From assembly GCF_900103585.1 (NCBI RefSeq), contig NZ_FNHV01000003.1:522011-586010 (forward strand): a stretch of 64,000 nt of DNA, given 5' to 3'. A model generated the notes under the pieces. The model was given only the letters and a program-made list of their open reading frames with translations, was not told the DNA's origin and made no database searches. This DNA is from Streptomyces sp. cf386. GTDB taxonomy: Bacteria; Actinomycetota; Actinomycetes; Streptomycetales; Streptomycetaceae. This document shows, one piece after another, positions 25,963 to 36,890 of the stretch. A program made the translations under genes and the position numbers. Positions within the stretch are counted from its first letter, which is position 1. Each line of letters begins with the position of its first letter.

Positions 25963-26425
25963 CGCCCGAAATCCGGGGCGGGGATCGGCACAGGCGGTCA
26001 TGCTGGGGTCGGCTACGTGAGCAGTCAGGCCGGGCTGGGCCCCCGATACCGCGGAGTCAGCGGCAGAGGCCGCGGTGTAGACGGGCACGCTGGGACAGCC
26101 ACCTGAGCAGTCCGGCCGCACCGGGCCACCGATACCCGGGGGCCAGCGGGCAGCCGTAGCGGTACAGACGGGCACGCTGTGACAGCCACCTGAGCAGTCC
26201 GGCCGCACCGGGGCCACCGATACCCCGGAACCAGCGGCAGACGTCGCGGCGTATGCGGGCACGCTGGGAGCAGCGCCAAGCGCCATGAGCGGCCCGCCGA
26301 AACGGAGCCACCCATCAAGCAGCGCCCTGTCAGCACCGGGCTGCGCGCCCCACCCCGGCCCACGTCAGCACCGGGCACATGTCAGTCGTCCCCGCTCCCA
26401 ACCTCCGGGCCCAGTCCCCGGCCCT
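25963..26425. other. Convergent intergenic region holding a tandem repeat
   Basis: 463 bases between the stops of the M56 peptidase and recQ. It holds the 87-bp tandem repeat and otherwise no supported gene. A minus-strand frame opening at 26286 translates the repeat as three 29-residue units but then runs antisense through the M56 gene, so I do not call it. Confidence 0.6.
26018..26277. repeat. Tandem repeat, three copies of about 87 bp
   Basis: Copies begin TGAGCAGTC at 26018, 26104 and 26191, spaced 86 and 87 bases. Shared blocks in each are ACC(G)GGGCCACCGATACC or a close variant, GCGGCAG, and ACGGGCACGCTG or GCGGGCACGCTG; copies two and three are the most alike. A degenerate half copy may precede at about 25990. 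It lies between convergent genes. Confidence 0.85.
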
Positions 26426-28462
26426 CTACTCCCAGTCCTCCGGCTCCGCATCCATCTCGGGCCAGTCGTCCGCCCCGGGGTCCGCAGCCGGATCCGACTC
26501 GGCCGCCGATCCCGCGCCGGGCTCCCCACGGACCGAGCGCAGCACCTCAAGCACCCCGTCCCCATACGTGGCCAGCTTCTTCTCCCCCACTCCGCTGACG
26601 CTCCCGAGCTCCCGCACGGACGCCGGCCACACCGTGACGATCTCCCGCAACGTCGCGTCATGGAAGATCACATACGCCGGAACGCCCTGCTCCCGAGCCT
26701 GCTCGGCACGCCAGGCGCGCAGCGCCTCGAAGGCCGGCGCCAGCTCCTCCGACAGCTCGGCCACCGCGGCCTTCGCCTTGCGTTCTCCCCGCCCGGAGCC
26801 CGCGGAACCCGACCCCGACGCCGACCGTGAGGCCGCCGGCTTCTTCGGTTCCTTCCGCAGCGGCACCTCCCGCTCCCGCCGCAGCACGGTCCCACTGGCC
26901 TCCGTCAGCACGAGCGTGCCGTACTCGCCCTCGACCGCGAGCAGCCCCTGCGCCAGCAACTGCCGGACGACACCGCGCCATTCGCCCTCGCTCAGCTCCT
27001 CGCCGATGCCGAACACCGACAGCTGGTCGTGGTCGAACTGAATCACCTTGCCCGTGCGCTTGCCCAGCAGGATGTCGACGATCTGCACGGCGCCGAACTT
27101 CTGTCCTCGCTCCCTCTGCAGCCGCACCACCGTCGACAGCACCTTCTGTGCCGCGATCGTGCCGTCCCAGGTCTCCGGCGGGGTGAGGCAGGTGTCGCAG
27201 TTGCCGCAGCCCATCGGATCCGGGTCCTGGCCGAAGTAGGCGAGCAGCTGACCGCGCCGGCACTGAGCCGTCTCGCACAGCGCCAGCATCGCGTCCAGGT
27301 GCGCGGCGGCCCGGCGCCGGAACGCCTCGTCGCCCTCGCCCGACTGGATCAGCTTGCGCTGCTGTATGACGTCGTTGAGGCCATAGGCCATCCAGGCCGT
27401 GGAAGGGAGTCCGTCGCGTCCGGCGCGGCCCGTCTCCTGGTAGTAGCCCTCGACCGACTTGGGCAGGTCGAGGTGGGCGACGAAGCGGACGTCCGGCTTG
27501 TCGATGCCCATCCCGAAGGCGATGGTCGCCACCACGACCAGGCCCTCCTCCCGCAGGAACCGGGACTGGTGCGCCGCACGCGTGCCCCCGTCCAGGCCCG
27601 CGTGGTACGGCACCGCCTCGATGCCGTTGCGGCTCAGGAACTCGGCCGTCGCCTCCACGGACTTGCGGGACAGGCAGTAGACGATGCCCGCGTCTCCCGT
27701 GTGCTCCTCGCGCAGGAAGCTCAGCAGCTGCTTCTTCGGGTCCGCCTTGGGCACGATCCGGTACTGAATGTTGGGCCGGTCGAAGCTCGCCACGAAGTGT
27801 CGAGCCGTCGGCATGCTCAGCCGCTCGGTGATCTCCTGGTGCGTCGCATGCGTGGCCGTCGCCGTGAGCGCGATCCGCGGGACGTCCGGCCAGCGCTCGC
27901 CGAGCAGCGAGAGCGCCAGATAGTCGGGGCGGAAGTCGTGGCCCCACTGGGACACACAGTGCGCCTCGTCGATCGCGAAGACGGCGATCTTGCCGCGCGA
28001 CAACAGGTCCAGCGTCGAGTCGAGCCGCAGCCGCTCCGGCGCGAGGTAGAGCAGGTCCAGCTCACCCGCCAGAAACTCCGCCTCCACCACCCGCCGCTCG
28101 TCGAAGTCCAGGGTGGAGTTGATGAACCCGGCGCGTACGCCGAGCGCCCGTAGCGCGTCCACCTGGTCCTGCATCAGCGCGATGAGCGGCGAGACGACGA
28201 CGCCCGTACCCGGTCTGACCAGCGACGGGATCTGGTAGCACAGCGACTTCCCGCCGCCGGTCGGCATGAGCACGACGGCATCCCCGCCGTCCACCACATG
28301 CTCGATGACGGCTTCCTGCTCGCCCCGGAAGGCCTCGTACCCGAAGACCCGGTGCAGCGCGGCCAGCGCCTCGCTCCCGCCCGCCCTGCCTGCCCCGGCC
28401 GCCTCTGCCGCCTCGGTCACCCTTGGCATCTCCCTGATCCCACCCGTCACACCCATCGCCAT
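26426..28462 (-). CDS. recQ: RecQ-type ATP-dependent DNA helicase
   Basis: A 678-residue 3'-5' DNA helicase used in recombination and fork repair. [12 protein letters not shown] is motif [19 protein letters not shown] gives motif II and the RecQ aromatic loop, and [12 protein letters not shown] is motif VI. A zinc-binding Cys set ([18 protein letters not shown]) and the RQC winged helix follow, and an HRDC domain (about 565-640) is near the end, so this is the full three-domain form. A Ser/Gly/Lys linker separates RQC and HRDC, and an acidic tail ends the protein. Met at 28462 has GGGGG just upstream. Confidence 0.95.
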   Translation of the reverse strand: MAMGVTGGIREMPRVTEAAEAAGAGRAGGSEALAALHRVFGYEAFRGEQEAVIEHVVDGGDAVVLMPTGGGKSLCYQIPSLVRPGTGVVVSPLIALMQDQVDALRALGVRAGFINSTLDFDERRVVEAEFLAGELDLLYLAPERLRLDSTLDLLSRGKIAVFAIDEAHCVSQWGHDFRPDYLALSLLGERWPDVPRIALTATATHATHQEITERLSMPTARHFVASFDRPNIQYRIVPKADPKKQLLSFLREEHTGDAGIVYCLSRKSVEATAEFLSRNGIEAVPYHAGLDGGTRAAHQSRFLREEGLVVVATIAFGMGIDKPDVRFVAHLDLPKSVEGYYQETGRAGRDGLPSTAWMAYGLNDVIQQRKLIQSGEGDEAFRRRAAAHLDAMLALCETAQCRRGQLLAYFGQDPDPMGCGNCDTCLTPPETWDGTIAAQKVLSTVVRLQRERGQKFGAVQIVDILLGKRTGKVIQFDHDQLSVFGIGEELSEGEWRGVVRQLLAQGLLAVEGEYGTLVLTEASGTVLRREREVPLRKEPKKPAASRSASGSGSAGSGRGERKAKAAVAELSEELAPAFEALRAWRAEQAREQGVPAYVIFHDATLREIVTVWPASVRELGSVSGVGEKKLATYGDGVLEVLRSVRGEPGAGSAAESDPAADPGADDWPEMDAEPEDWE

Positions 28463-28559
28463 GTCCCCCGTACGTCGTCCCTCGACCACTGCATCCACGA
28501 TAGGGGCCCGCACCGACAGCCCCCGGAGTTATCCACAGGCTCGCGCCCTCCGCAGCACA

Positions 28560-28594
28560 GCGGCCCGGCACCCCTCGGAGGGAAGCCGGGCCGC
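28560..28594 (-). terminator. Hairpin at the end of the nuo operon
   Basis: GCGGCCCGGC (28560-28569) pairs perfectly with GCCGGGCCGC (28585-28594) around a 15-base loop. Read on the minus strand it begins 22 bases after the nuoN stop, the expected place for the operon terminator. Confidence 0.7.
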
Positions 28595-28616
28595 CACCGC
28601 ACTCGCGGGCGCCTCG

Positions 28617-30266
28617 TCAGCGCACGAACACCGCCGCCTGGCCGGCCAGATCCAGGAAGTACTGGGGCGCCACGCCCAGCACCAGCGTGACCGCCACGCC
28701 GACTCCGATCGCGGTCATCGTCAGCGGCGACGGAACGGCGACCGTCGGTCCCTCCGGGTTCGGCTCGCTGAAGAACATCAGCACGATGACGCGGATGTAG
28801 AAGAACGCCGCGATCGCGGACGAGATCACACCGACCACGACCAGCGGGCCCGCCCCGCCCTCCGCCGCCGCCTTGAACACGGCGAACTTCCCGGCGAAGC
28901 CGGAGGTCAGCGGGATGCCGGCGAAGGCCAGCAGGAACACCGCGAACACGGCCGCCACGAGCGGCGAACGGCGCCCGAGACCGGCCCACTTGGACAGGTG
29001 CGTCGCCTCACCGCCGGCGTCACGCACCAGCGTCACCACCGCGAACGCGCCGATCGTCACAAAGGAGTACGCGCCCAGGTAGAAGAGGACGGACGACACC
29101 CCGGACGGCGTGGCCGCGATGACACCCGCGAGGATGAATCCGGCGTGCGCGATCGACGAGTACGCCAGCAGCCGCTTGATGTCGGTCTGCGTGATCGCGA
29201 CGATCGCACCGCCCAGCATGGTGACGATCGCCACGCCCCACATGACCGGCCGCCAGTCCCAGCGCAGGCCGGGCAGGACGACGTACAGAATGCGGAGCAG
29301 CGCACCGAACGCGGCCACCTTCGTCGCCGCCGCCATGAACCCGGTCACCGGCGTCGGCGCACCCTGGTAGACGTCGGGCGTCCACATGTGGAACGGCACC
29401 GCGCCCACCTTGAACAGCAGCCCCATGACGATCATCGCGGCACCGACGAGCAGCAGCGCGTCGTTGCCCATGGTGTCCGCGAGCGCCGGGCTGACGTCCG
29501 GGACCGTGCCGTCGACGACCTGCGCGATCGTCGCGTACGACACGGAGCCCGCGTAGCCGTAGAGCAGTGCGATGCCGAACAGCGTGAACGCGGACGCGAA
29601 GGCACCCAGCAGGAAGTACTTGACCGCGGCCTCCTGCGACATGAGCCGCTTGCGGCGGGCCAGCGCACACATGAGGTACAGCGGGAGCGAGAAGACTTCC
29701 AGGGCGATGAACAGCGTCAGCAGGTCGTTCGCCGCCGGGAAGATCAACATGCCCGCGACGGCGAACATCAGCAGCGGGAACACCTCGGTGGTGGTGAACC
29801 CGGCCTTCACGGCGGCCTTTTCGCTGTCGCTGCCCGGCACGGACGCCGCCTGCGCCGCGAAGGAGTCGACCCGGTTGCCGTGCGCCGCCGGGTCGAGTCG
29901 CCGCTCGGCGAAGGTGAACAGGCCGACCAGGCCCGACAGCAGGATCGTGCCCTGCAGGAACAGGGCCGGTCCGTCGACGGCGATCGCGCCCATCGCGGCG
30001 ATGCCCGCCTTGGTCGTGGCGTACCCGCCGGCCGCCAGCGCGACGACCGCCGCGAAGGCTGCCACAAGCGCCACGACTGAGACGAACACCTGAGCGTAGT
30101 AACGGGACTTGCGCGGGACGACCGCCTCGATCAGCACGCCGACGATCGCCGCACCGACGATGATCAACGTGGGCGACAGCTGTCCGTACTCGATCCTCGG
30201 CGCGTCGATCTTCGAGATCGGGTCGGCCGCGGTTGTCCACAGGCTGTGGACGGCTGATGCGCTCAC
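28617..30266 (-). CDS. nuoN: NADH-quinone oxidoreductase subunit N
   Basis: A 549-residue antiporter-like membrane subunit of respiratory complex I, with about fourteen helices. SLPLYLMCALARRKRLMSQE and AAVKYFLLGAFASAFTLFG carry the conserved Lys and the broken helix; VGALLFKVGAVPFHMWTPDV-type residues (LLFKVGAVPFHMWTPDVYQG) form the family signature. It takes part in proton pumping. It is the last gene of the operon; its GTG start overlaps the nuoM stop in the sequence GTGA. Confidence 0.96.
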   Translation of the reverse strand: MSASAVHSLWTTAADPISKIDAPRIEYGQLSPTLIIVGAAIVGVLIEAVVPRKSRYYAQVFVSVVALVAAFAAVVALAAGGYATTKAGIAAMGAIAVDGPALFLQGTILLSGLVGLFTFAERRLDPAAHGNRVDSFAAQAASVPGSDSEKAAVKAGFTTTEVFPLLMFAVAGMLIFPAANDLLTLFIALEVFSLPLYLMCALARRKRLMSQEAAVKYFLLGAFASAFTLFGIALLYGYAGSVSYATIAQVVDGTVPDVSPALADTMGNDALLLVGAAMIVMGLLFKVGAVPFHMWTPDVYQGAPTPVTGFMAAATKVAAFGALLRILYVVLPGLRWDWRPVMWGVAIVTMLGGAIVAITQTDIKRLLAYSSIAHAGFILAGVIAATPSGVSSVLFYLGAYSFVTIGAFAVVTLVRDAGGEATHLSKWAGLGRRSPLVAAVFAVFLLAFAGIPLTSGFAGKFAVFKAAAEGGAGPLVVVGVISSAIAAFFYIRVIVLMFFSEPNPEGPTVAVPSPLTMTAIGVGVAVTLVLGVAPQYFLDLAGQAAVFVR

Positions 30267-31834
30267 TTGGCCGCCTCCACCTCGGGCTGGGGGTCCTTCT
30301 TCTGTACGTCGGACATGGTCTGCTGGACCGCCGGATTCACGATGTCCGTCACCGGCTTCGGATAGACGCCCAGGAAGATCAGCAGTACGACCAGCGGGGC
30401 GACGACCACGAGCTCGCGCACCCTGAGGTCGGGCATCGCCGAGACCTCTGGCTTCACCGGGCCCGTCATCGTCCGCTGGTAGAGGACGAGGGTGTAGAGC
30501 GCGGCGAGCACGATGCCGAAGGTGGCGATGATGCCGATCACCGGATAGCGCGTGAACGTGCCGACCAGCACCAGGAACTCACTCACGAAGGGCGCGAGAC
30601 CCGGCAGCGACAGGGTCGCCAGACTGCCGATCAGGAAGGTGCCGGCGAGCACGGGCGCGACCTTCTGCACTCCGCCGTAGTCGGCGATGAGCCGCGAGCC
30701 GCGCCGCGAGATCAGGAAGCCGGCCACCAGCATCAACGCGGCCGTCGAGATCCCGTGGTTGACCATGTACAGCGTCGCGCCGGACTGACCCTGGCTGGTC
30801 ATCGCGAAGATGCCCATGATGATGAAGCCGAAGTGCGAGATCGACGCGTACGCCACCAGCCGCTTGATGTCCCGCTGCCCGACCGCGAGCAGGGCCCCGT
30901 AGATGATGCTGATCAGCGCCAGGACGAGGATGGCGGGCGTCGCCCACTTGCTGGCCTCCGGGAACAGCTGGAGGCAGAAGCGAAGCATCGCGAAGGTGCC
31001 CACCTTGTCGACGACCGCGGTGATGAGGACGGCGACCGGAGCGGTGGCCTCCCCCATCGCGTTGGGCAGCCAGGTGTGCAGCGGCCACAGCGGGGCCTTC
31101 ACCGCGAAGGCGAAGAAGAAGCCGAGGAACAGCCAGCGTTCGGTGTTCGTCGCCATGTCGAGCGTGCCATTGGCTCGGGCCTCGGCGATCTCCTGGAGGC
31201 TGAAGTTCCCGGCGACCACATACAGGCCGATCACCGCGGCCAGCATGATCAGGCCGCCGACCAAGTTGTAGAGCAGGAACTTCACGGCCGCGTACGACCG
31301 TTGTGTGGCCGCCGCCTTCTCGCCGTGCTCGTGGGCACGGTCCCCGAAGCCGCCGATGAGGAAGTACATCGGGATGAGCATGGCTTCGAAGAAGATGTAG
31401 AAGAGGAAGACGTCGGTGGCCTCGAAGGAGATGATCACCATCGCCTCGACGGCCAGGATCAGGGCGAAGAAGCCCTGCGTGGGCCGCCAGCGGGAACTGC
31501 CGGTCTCCAGCGGGTCGGCGTCGTGCCAGCCCGCGAGGATGATGAAGGGGATCAGCAGCGCCGTCAGCGCGATCAGCGCCACCGCGATGCCGTCCACGCC
31601 CAGTTCGTACCGGACCCCGAAGTCCGCGATCCAGGCGCGGGATTCGGTGAGCTGGTAGCGGTCGCCGTCCGGGTCGAACCGGACCAGGATCGTGATCGCG
31701 AGGGCGAGCGTGGCGAGCGAGACGAACAGCGCCAGCCATTTGGCGACGGTGCGCTGCGCGGCCGGTACGGCGGCCGTGGCGATCGCCCCGATCGCCGGGA
31801 GCACCGCCGTGGCTGTCAGCAGAGGAAAGGACAT
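30263..31834 (-). CDS. nuoM: NADH-quinone oxidoreductase subunit M
   Basis: A 523-residue antiporter-like membrane subunit. FIFFEAMLIPMYFLIGGFG contains the essential Glu of the fifth helix, and FAFAVKAPLWPLHTWLPNAM the conserved Lys and the signature of the family. It forms one of the proton channels of complex I. Met at 31834 (MSFPLLTATA) is chosen as it matches the length of the family and lies five bases after the nuoL stop; a longer frame running into nuoL is a shadow. Confidence 0.96.
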   Translation of the reverse strand: MSFPLLTATAVLPAIGAIATAAVPAAQRTVAKWLALFVSLATLALAITILVRFDPDGDRYQLTESRAWIADFGVRYELGVDGIAVALIALTALLIPFIILAGWHDADPLETGSSRWRPTQGFFALILAVEAMVIISFEATDVFLFYIFFEAMLIPMYFLIGGFGDRAHEHGEKAAATQRSYAAVKFLLYNLVGGLIMLAAVIGLYVVAGNFSLQEIAEARANGTLDMATNTERWLFLGFFFAFAVKAPLWPLHTWLPNAMGEATAPVAVLITAVVDKVGTFAMLRFCLQLFPEASKWATPAILVLALISIIYGALLAVGQRDIKRLVAYASISHFGFIIMGIFAMTSQGQSGATLYMVNHGISTAALMLVAGFLISRRGSRLIADYGGVQKVAPVLAGTFLIGSLATLSLPGLAPFVSEFLVLVGTFTRYPVIGIIATFGIVLAALYTLVLYQRTMTGPVKPEVSAMPDLRVRELVVVAPLVVLLIFLGVYPKPVTDIVNPAVQQTMSDVQKKDPQPEVEAAK

Positions 31835-31839
31835 CGGTA

Positions 31840-33753
31840 TCAGACCGCCCTCATCAGCAGGGTCGCGGCGATGAGGACCACCGCACCGCCGAACATCGAG
31901 ACCGCGTACGACCGCGCGAAGCCGTTCTGCAGCCTGCGCATCCGTCCGGACAGGCCGCCCATCGAGGCCGCCGTGCCGTTGACGACGCCGTCGACCAGGG
32001 TGTGGTCGACGTACACCAAGGAGCGCGTGAGGTGCTCGCCGCCGCGTACGAGGACGACGTGGTTGAAGTCGTCCTGGAGCAGGTCGCGCCGGGCGGCCCG
32101 GGTGAGCAGCGACCCGCGTGGGGCGACGACCGGGACCGGACGGCGGCCGTACTGGCCGTAGGCGACGGCGACGCCGATGACCATGCACGCGACGGTCGCG
32201 CCGGTGACCACGCCCGCGCTGATCGGCGGGTGCCCGTGCTCGAACCCGGTGATGGGCTCCAGCCAGTGCACGAAGCGCTCGCCGATGCTGAAGAAGCCAC
32301 CGGCGGCCACCGACCCGATGGCCAGCACGATCATGGGGATCGTCATGACCTTGGGCGACTCGTGCGGGTGCGGCTCGTTGCCCTTCTCGTCGGGCTGCCA
32401 GCGCTTCTCGCCGAAGAACGTCATCAGCATCACGCGCGTCATGTAGTAGGCCGTGATGGCCGCGCCCAGCAGTGCGCAACCGCCGAGGATCCAGCCTTCG
32501 GTGCCGCCCTTGGCGAACGCCGCCTCAATGATCTTGTCCTTGGAGAAGAAGCCGGACAGACCCGGGAAGCCGATGATCGCGAGGTAGCCGAGGCCGAAGG
32601 TCACGAAGGTGACCGGCATGTACTTGCGCAGGCCGCCGTACTTGCGCATGTCGACCTCGTCGTTCATGCCGTGCATGACCGAACCGGCGCCGAGGAACAG
32701 CCCGGCCTTGAAGAAGCCGTGCGTCACCAGGTGCATGATCGCGAAGACGTAGCCGATGGGGCCGAGGCCGGCCGCGAGGACCATGTAGCCGATCTGCGAC
32801 ATGGTCGAGCCGGCCAGCGCCTTCTTGATGTCGTCCTTCGCGCAACCGACGATCGCACCGAAGAGGAGCGTGACAGCGCCGACGATCGTGACGACCAGCT
32901 GGGCGTCGGGCGCCGCGTTGAAGATCGCTCCGGAACGGACGATCAGGTAGACGCCCGCGGTCACCATCGTCGCGGCGTGGATGAGGGCCGAGACCGGGGT
33001 CGGGCCCTCCATCGCGTCCCCGAGCCAGGACTGCAGCGGCACCTGGGCCGACTTGCCGCACGCGGCGAGCAGCAGCATCAGGCCGATGGCGGTGAGCCTG
33101 CCCTCGCTCGTGTCGGCGACGAGTCCTGCCTCCTCGCCCGTGCCGAGCACCGGCCCGAAGGCGAAGGTGCCGAACCACAGGAACATCAGCATGATCGCGA
33201 TCGACAGGCCCATGTCGCCGACGCGGTTGACCAGGAAGGCCTTCTTCGCGGCGGTGGCGGCGCTGGGCTTGTGCTGCCAGAAGCCGATGAGGAGGTAGGA
33301 CGCGAGACCGACGCCCTCCCAGCCGACGTACAGCAGAAGGTAGTTGTCGGCGAGGACGAGCAGCAGCATCGCTGCGAGGAACAGGTTCAGATAGCCGAAG
33401 AAGCGGCGGCGCCGCTCGTCGTGCTCCATGTACCCGACCGAGTACAGGTGGATCAGCGAGCCGACGCCGGTGATCAGCAGCACGAACGTGATCGACAGCT
33501 GGTCCAGGCGGAAGGCGACGTCCGCCTGGAAGCCCTCGACCGGGATCCAGCTGTACAGGTGGCTCGTCAGGGTCCGGTGTTCGGCGTCCTTGCCGAGCAG
33601 GTCGGCGAAGAGGACCACACCGAAGGCGAAGGAGACGAACGACAGGAGCGTGCCGATCCAGTGGCCGACGGCGTCCAGGCGCCGACCGCCGCACAGCAGG
33701 AGGGCCGCTCCGAGCAATGGCGCCGCGATCAGCAGCGCAATCAGGTTCTCCAC
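31840..33753 (-). CDS. nuoL: NADH-quinone oxidoreductase subunit L
   Basis: A 637-residue antiporter-like membrane subunit, the distal proton channel of complex I, with a long lateral helix near the C-terminus. [21 protein letters not shown] holds the key Glu, and [20 protein letters not shown] the Lys and signature. The last 60 residues ([16 protein letters not shown] onward) are the amphipathic anchor. It starts with GTG at 33753, 15 bases after nuoK. Confidence 0.97.
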   Translation of the reverse strand: MENLIALLIAAPLLGAALLLCGGRRLDAVGHWIGTLLSFVSFAFGVVLFADLLGKDAEHRTLTSHLYSWIPVEGFQADVAFRLDQLSITFVLLITGVGSLIHLYSVGYMEHDERRRRFFGYLNLFLAAMLLLVLADNYLLLYVGWEGVGLASYLLIGFWQHKPSAATAAKKAFLVNRVGDMGLSIAIMLMFLWFGTFAFGPVLGTGEEAGLVADTSEGRLTAIGLMLLLAACGKSAQVPLQSWLGDAMEGPTPVSALIHAATMVTAGVYLIVRSGAIFNAAPDAQLVVTIVGAVTLLFGAIVGCAKDDIKKALAGSTMSQIGYMVLAAGLGPIGYVFAIMHLVTHGFFKAGLFLGAGSVMHGMNDEVDMRKYGGLRKYMPVTFVTFGLGYLAIIGFPGLSGFFSKDKIIEAAFAKGGTEGWILGGCALLGAAITAYYMTRVMLMTFFGEKRWQPDEKGNEPHPHESPKVMTIPMIVLAIGSVAAGGFFSIGERFVHWLEPITGFEHGHPPISAGVVTGATVACMVIGVAVAYGQYGRRPVPVVAPRGSLLTRAARRDLLQDDFNHVVLVRGGEHLTRSLVYVDHTLVDGVVNGTAASMGGLSGRMRRLQNGFARSYAVSMFGGAVVLIAATLLMRAV

Positions 33754-33768
33754 GATTCTTCCGACCCC

Positions 33769-34068
33769 TTAGAGCTTCATCAGGCTGGCGTCGTCGACCG
33801 AGGCCGAGTGGCGGGAACGGAACAGTGACACGATGATCGCGAGCCCGACGACGACCTCGGCGGCGGCGACGACCATCGTGAAGAAGGCGATGATCTGGCC
33901 GTCGAGATTGCCGTGCATCCGGGAGAAGGCGACGAGCGTGAGGTTGCAGGCGTTGAGCATCAGCTCGATGCACATGAACACGACGATCGCGTTGCGCCTG
34001 ATCAGCACGCCGGTGGCGCCGATCGTGAACAACAGGGCGGCGAGGTAGAGGTAGTTGACCGGGTTCAC
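33769..34068 (-). CDS. nuoK: NADH-quinone oxidoreductase subunit K
   Basis: A 99-residue subunit with three helices. [20 protein letters not shown] carries the conserved Glu of the second helix (ELMLNACNL), and the third helix holds the second Glu in [11 protein letters not shown]; both belong to the proton path of complex I. GTG start at 34068; it overlaps the nuoJ stop by four bases. Confidence 0.97.
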   Translation of the reverse strand: MNPVNYLYLAALLFTIGATGVLIRRNAIVVFMCIELMLNACNLTLVAFSRMHGNLDGQIIAFFTMVVAAAEVVVGLAIIVSLFRSRHSASVDDASLMKL

Positions 34069-34907
34069 TTCGACGCCTCCTCGGGCCGCTTGAAGGTCGA
34101 CGGCTCGATCGCGGTCCGCTCCAGCCGTTCCTCCGCACGCTGCTCCAGGGCCCGCAGGTCGTTGAGCGCCTCGGTGGACACGTCCCGGATCTGGCCACGC
34201 TCGCGCAGCGTCTTGCTGACCGTGAGGTCGGACGGGGTGCCGTCGGGCAGCAGGCCGGCGATGTCGACGGCGTTGTGCCGGGCGTACACGCCGGGTGCCG
34301 GCAGCGGCGGGACGTGCTTGCCCTCGCGCACACGCTCCTCGGACAGCTCACGCTGGGTCTTGGCGCGCTCGGTGCGCTCGCGGTGCGTGAGCACCATGGC
34401 GCCGATGGCGGCCGTGATCAGCAGGGCGCCGGTGATCTCGAAGGCGAAGACGTACTTGGTGAAGATGAGGGCCGCGAGGCCCTCCACATTGCCGTTCGCG
34501 TTCGCCTGGGCGAGGCCGTTGAACTCCGTCAGGGAGGCGTGTCCGATGCCCCCGACGAGCAGGATGCCGAAGCCGAGCCCACAGAGAAGGGCCAGCCAGC
34601 GCTGGCCCTTGATGGTCTCTTTCAGGGAGTCCGCGGCCGTGACGCCGACGAGCATCACCACGAACAGGAACAGCATCATGATCGCGCCGGTGTAGACGAC
34701 GATCTGCACGATGCCCAGGAAGTAGGCGCCGTTGGCGAGATAGAAGATCGCCAGAATGATCATGGTCCCGGCGAGACAGAGCGCGCTGTGCACGGCCTTC
34801 TTCATGAAGACGGTGCACAGGGCGCCGATCACGGCGACGGTGCCCAGGATCCAGAACTGGAAGGCCTCTCCGGTGGAGGTGGAGTAGGCGGCGAGCTGCG
34901 CGCTCAT
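34065..34907 (-). CDS. nuoJ: NADH-quinone oxidoreductase subunit J
   Basis: A 280-residue membrane subunit with five helices in the first 170 residues; [20 protein letters not shown] is the conserved third helix with its pi-bulge region. A hydrophilic C-terminal extension of about 110 residues ([16 protein letters not shown] onward) is much longer than in E. coli NuoJ, a feature I associate with actinomycete complex I. It overlaps nuoI by four bases (ATGA). Confidence 0.95.
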   Translation of the reverse strand: MSAQLAAYSTSTGEAFQFWILGTVAVIGALCTVFMKKAVHSALCLAGTMIILAIFYLANGAYFLGIVQIVVYTGAIMMLFLFVVMLVGVTAADSLKETIKGQRWLALLCGLGFGILLVGGIGHASLTEFNGLAQANANGNVEGLAALIFTKYVFAFEITGALLITAAIGAMVLTHRERTERAKTQRELSEERVREGKHVPPLPAPGVYARHNAVDIAGLLPDGTPSDLTVSKTLRERGQIRDVSTEALNDLRALEQRAEERLERTAIEPSTFKRPEEASK

Positions 34908-35533
34908 GCCTCCACCTCCTCTTCTTCCGCCGCGCCCGAAGGGCTTGCCGATGGATGCAGTTCACCCTTGGAGACGGCGACCTGCTGGACCGTGCCGGGC
35001 GCGGCCTCCGTCACCAGACCCCGGTAGTAGTCCTGCTCGTCCGTTCCCGGGTAGATGGCATGAGGGCTGTCGACCATGCCGTCCTCGAGACCGGCGAGCA
35101 GCTGCTCCTTGGTGTAGATGAGGTTGGCGCGGCTGGAGTCGGCGAGTTCGAACTCGTTGGTCATCGTCAACGCGCGCGTGGGGCACGCCTCGATGCACAG
35201 ACCGCACAGGATGCAGCGGGCGTAGTTGATCTGGTAGACGCGGCCGTACCGCTCGCCCGGCGAGTAGCGCTCCTCGTCGGTGTTGTCGGCGCCCTCCACA
35301 TAGATGGCGTCGGCGGGGCAGGCCCAGGCGCACAGCTCGCAGCCGACGCACTTCTCCAGGCCGTCCGGATGGCGGTTGAGCTGGTGCCGTCCGTGGAAGC
35401 GCGGAGCGGTGGTCTTCTGCTGCTCCGGGTACTGCTCGGTCAGCCGCTTCTTGAACATGGCCTTGAAGGTCACGCCGAAGCCGGCCACGGGGTTCTGGAA
35501 ACCGGGCTTGGTCTCCTTGGGCTCCTCAGCCAT
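34904..35533 (-). CDS. nuoI: NADH-quinone oxidoreductase subunit I (two [4Fe-4S] clusters)
   Basis: A 209-residue ferredoxin-like subunit starting [20 protein letters not shown] and [12 protein letters not shown] are the two four-Cys motifs that bind clusters N6a and N6b, passing electrons toward NuoB. The ATG at 35533 has AAAGGAGG six bases upstream and lies inside the end of nuoH (8-base overlap). An acidic tail (AAEEEEVEA) ends the protein. Confidence 0.97.
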   Translation of the reverse strand: MAEEPKETKPGFQNPVAGFGVTFKAMFKKRLTEQYPEQQKTTAPRFHGRHQLNRHPDGLEKCVGCELCAWACPADAIYVEGADNTDEERYSPGERYGRVYQINYARCILCGLCIEACPTRALTMTNEFELADSSRANLIYTKEQLLAGLEDGMVDSPHAIYPGTDEQDYYRGLVTEAAPGTVQQVAVSKGELHPSASPSGAAEEEEVEA

Positions 35534-36890
35534 CGGACGCCTCCTTTCCATCCAGAGATCCGTCACTCTGAGTATCGGGCCCACCACTGACAATCAGCTC
35601 CCGCTCCTGGCGCGAGCGGCGCCGCGGCACCGGCGGAGGCTCCTGTCCGGGCAGTGGCGGTACGGGGAATCCGCCCGCCATCGCGTCGAAAGCGGCAGGT
35701 TCCTCGACCGGTTGCCCGCCCGCCTTCGTCCGCTCGCGGAACATGTCCACGACGAAGGAGAGGAGCAGGAGCGTAAGGACTCCACCACCGACGTAGAGGG
35801 CAATGTCGGCGAAGTCGTAGTTCTCGTTCCGGAGAGTGCGCACGGTCGCGACGAGCATCAGCCAGACGACGGAGACCGGGATGAGGACCTTCCACCCGAG
35901 CTTCATCAGCTGGTCGTAGCGGACGCGAGGCAGCGTGCCGCGCAGCCAGATGAAGAAGAACAGCAGCAGCTGAACCTTGATCACGAACCAGAGCAGCGGC
36001 CACCAGCCGTGGTTCGCGCCCTCCCAGAAGGCACTGACCGGATACGGCGCCCGCCAGCCGCCCAGGAAGAGCGTCACCGACACGGCCGAGACCGTCACCA
36101 TGTTCACGTACTCGGCGAGCATGAACATCGCGAACTTGATCGACGAGTACTCGGTGTTGAAGCCGCCGACCAGGTCGCCCTCGGACTCCGGCATGTCGAA
36201 CGGGGCGCGGTTGGTCTCGCCGACCATGGTCACGATGTAGATCAGGAAGGAGACCGGCAGCAGGACGATGTACCAGCGGTCCTGCTGCGCCTCGACGATC
36301 GCCGAGGTCGACATCGACCCGGAGTAGAGGAACACCGAGGCGAAGGCGGCGCCCATGGCGATCTCGTACGAGATCATCTGCGCACAGGAGCGCAGACCGC
36401 CGAGCAGCGGATAGGTGGATCCGGAACTCCAACCCGCCAGCACGATGCCGTAGATGCCGACCGAGGCGACGGCGAGGATGTAGAGCATCGCGATCGGCAG
36501 GTCGGTGAGCTGCATCGTGGTGCGCTGGCCGAAGATCGAGATCTCGTTGCCGGCCGGGCCGAAAGGAATCACCGCGATCGCCATGAAGGCCGGGATGGCC
36601 GCGACGATCGGTGCGAGGACGTAGACCACCTTGTCCGCGCGTTTGACGATGACGTCTTCCTTGAGCATCAGCTTGATGCCGTCGGCGAGCGACTGGAGCA
36701 TGCCCCAGGGGCCGTGCCGGTTGGGGCCGATGCGCAACTGCATCCACGCGACGACCTTGCGCTCCCAGACGATGGAGAACAGCACGGTCACCATCAGGAA
36801 GGCGAAGCAGAACACCGCCTTGATGACGACCAGCCACCAGGGATCGCGGCCGAACATCGAGAGGTCTTCAGCGGCGAGGAAAGGGCTCAT
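35526..36890 (-). CDS. nuoH: NADH-quinone oxidoreductase subunit H
   Basis: A 454-residue membrane subunit joining the quinone site to the pump arm, with eight helices. [21 protein letters not shown] near the N-terminus, [20 protein letters not shown] and [17 protein letters not shown] are diagnostic and line the quinone channel. After the last helix a hydrophilic tail of about 80 residues, rich in Pro, Arg and Ser ([13 protein letters not shown]), extends beyond the common length. ATG at 36890 overlaps nuoG by four bases. Confidence 0.96.
   Translation of the reverse strand: MSPFLAAEDLSMFGRDPWWLVVIKAVFCFAFLMVTVLFSIVWERKVVAWMQLRIGPNRHGPWGMLQSLADGIKLMLKEDVIVKRADKVVYVLAPIVAAIPAFMAIAVIPFGPAGNEISIFGQRTTMQLTDLPIAMLYILAVASVGIYGIVLAGWSSGSTYPLLGGLRSCAQMISYEIAMGAAFASVFLYSGSMSTSAIVEAQQDRWYIVLLPVSFLIYIVTMVGETNRAPFDMPESEGDLVGGFNTEYSSIKFAMFMLAEYVNMVTVSAVSVTLFLGGWRAPYPVSAFWEGANHGWWPLLWFVIKVQLLLFFFIWLRGTLPRVRYDQLMKLGWKVLIPVSVVWLMLVATVRTLRNENYDFADIALYVGGGVLTLLLLSFVVDMFRERTKAGGQPVEEPAAFDAMAGGFPVPPLPGQEPPPVPRRRSRQERELIVSGGPDTQSDGSLDGKEASDG

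Noticed and set aside
26057..26286. Possible small repeat protein of 29-residue units on the minus strand from ATG 26286
   Set aside because: No ribosome-binding site, no stop before it enters the antisense of the M56 gene, and Cys/Pro/Ser composition set by the DNA repeat.
28266..30080. 604-codon plus-strand ORF opposite nuoN and the start of recQ
   Set aside because: Arg/His/Asp-rich translation with no domains, fully antisense to nuoN; a GC-bias shadow.
32002..33828. 608-codon plus-strand ORF opposite nuoL
   Set aside because: Antisense shadow of nuoL with repetitive Gln/Asp/Arg composition.
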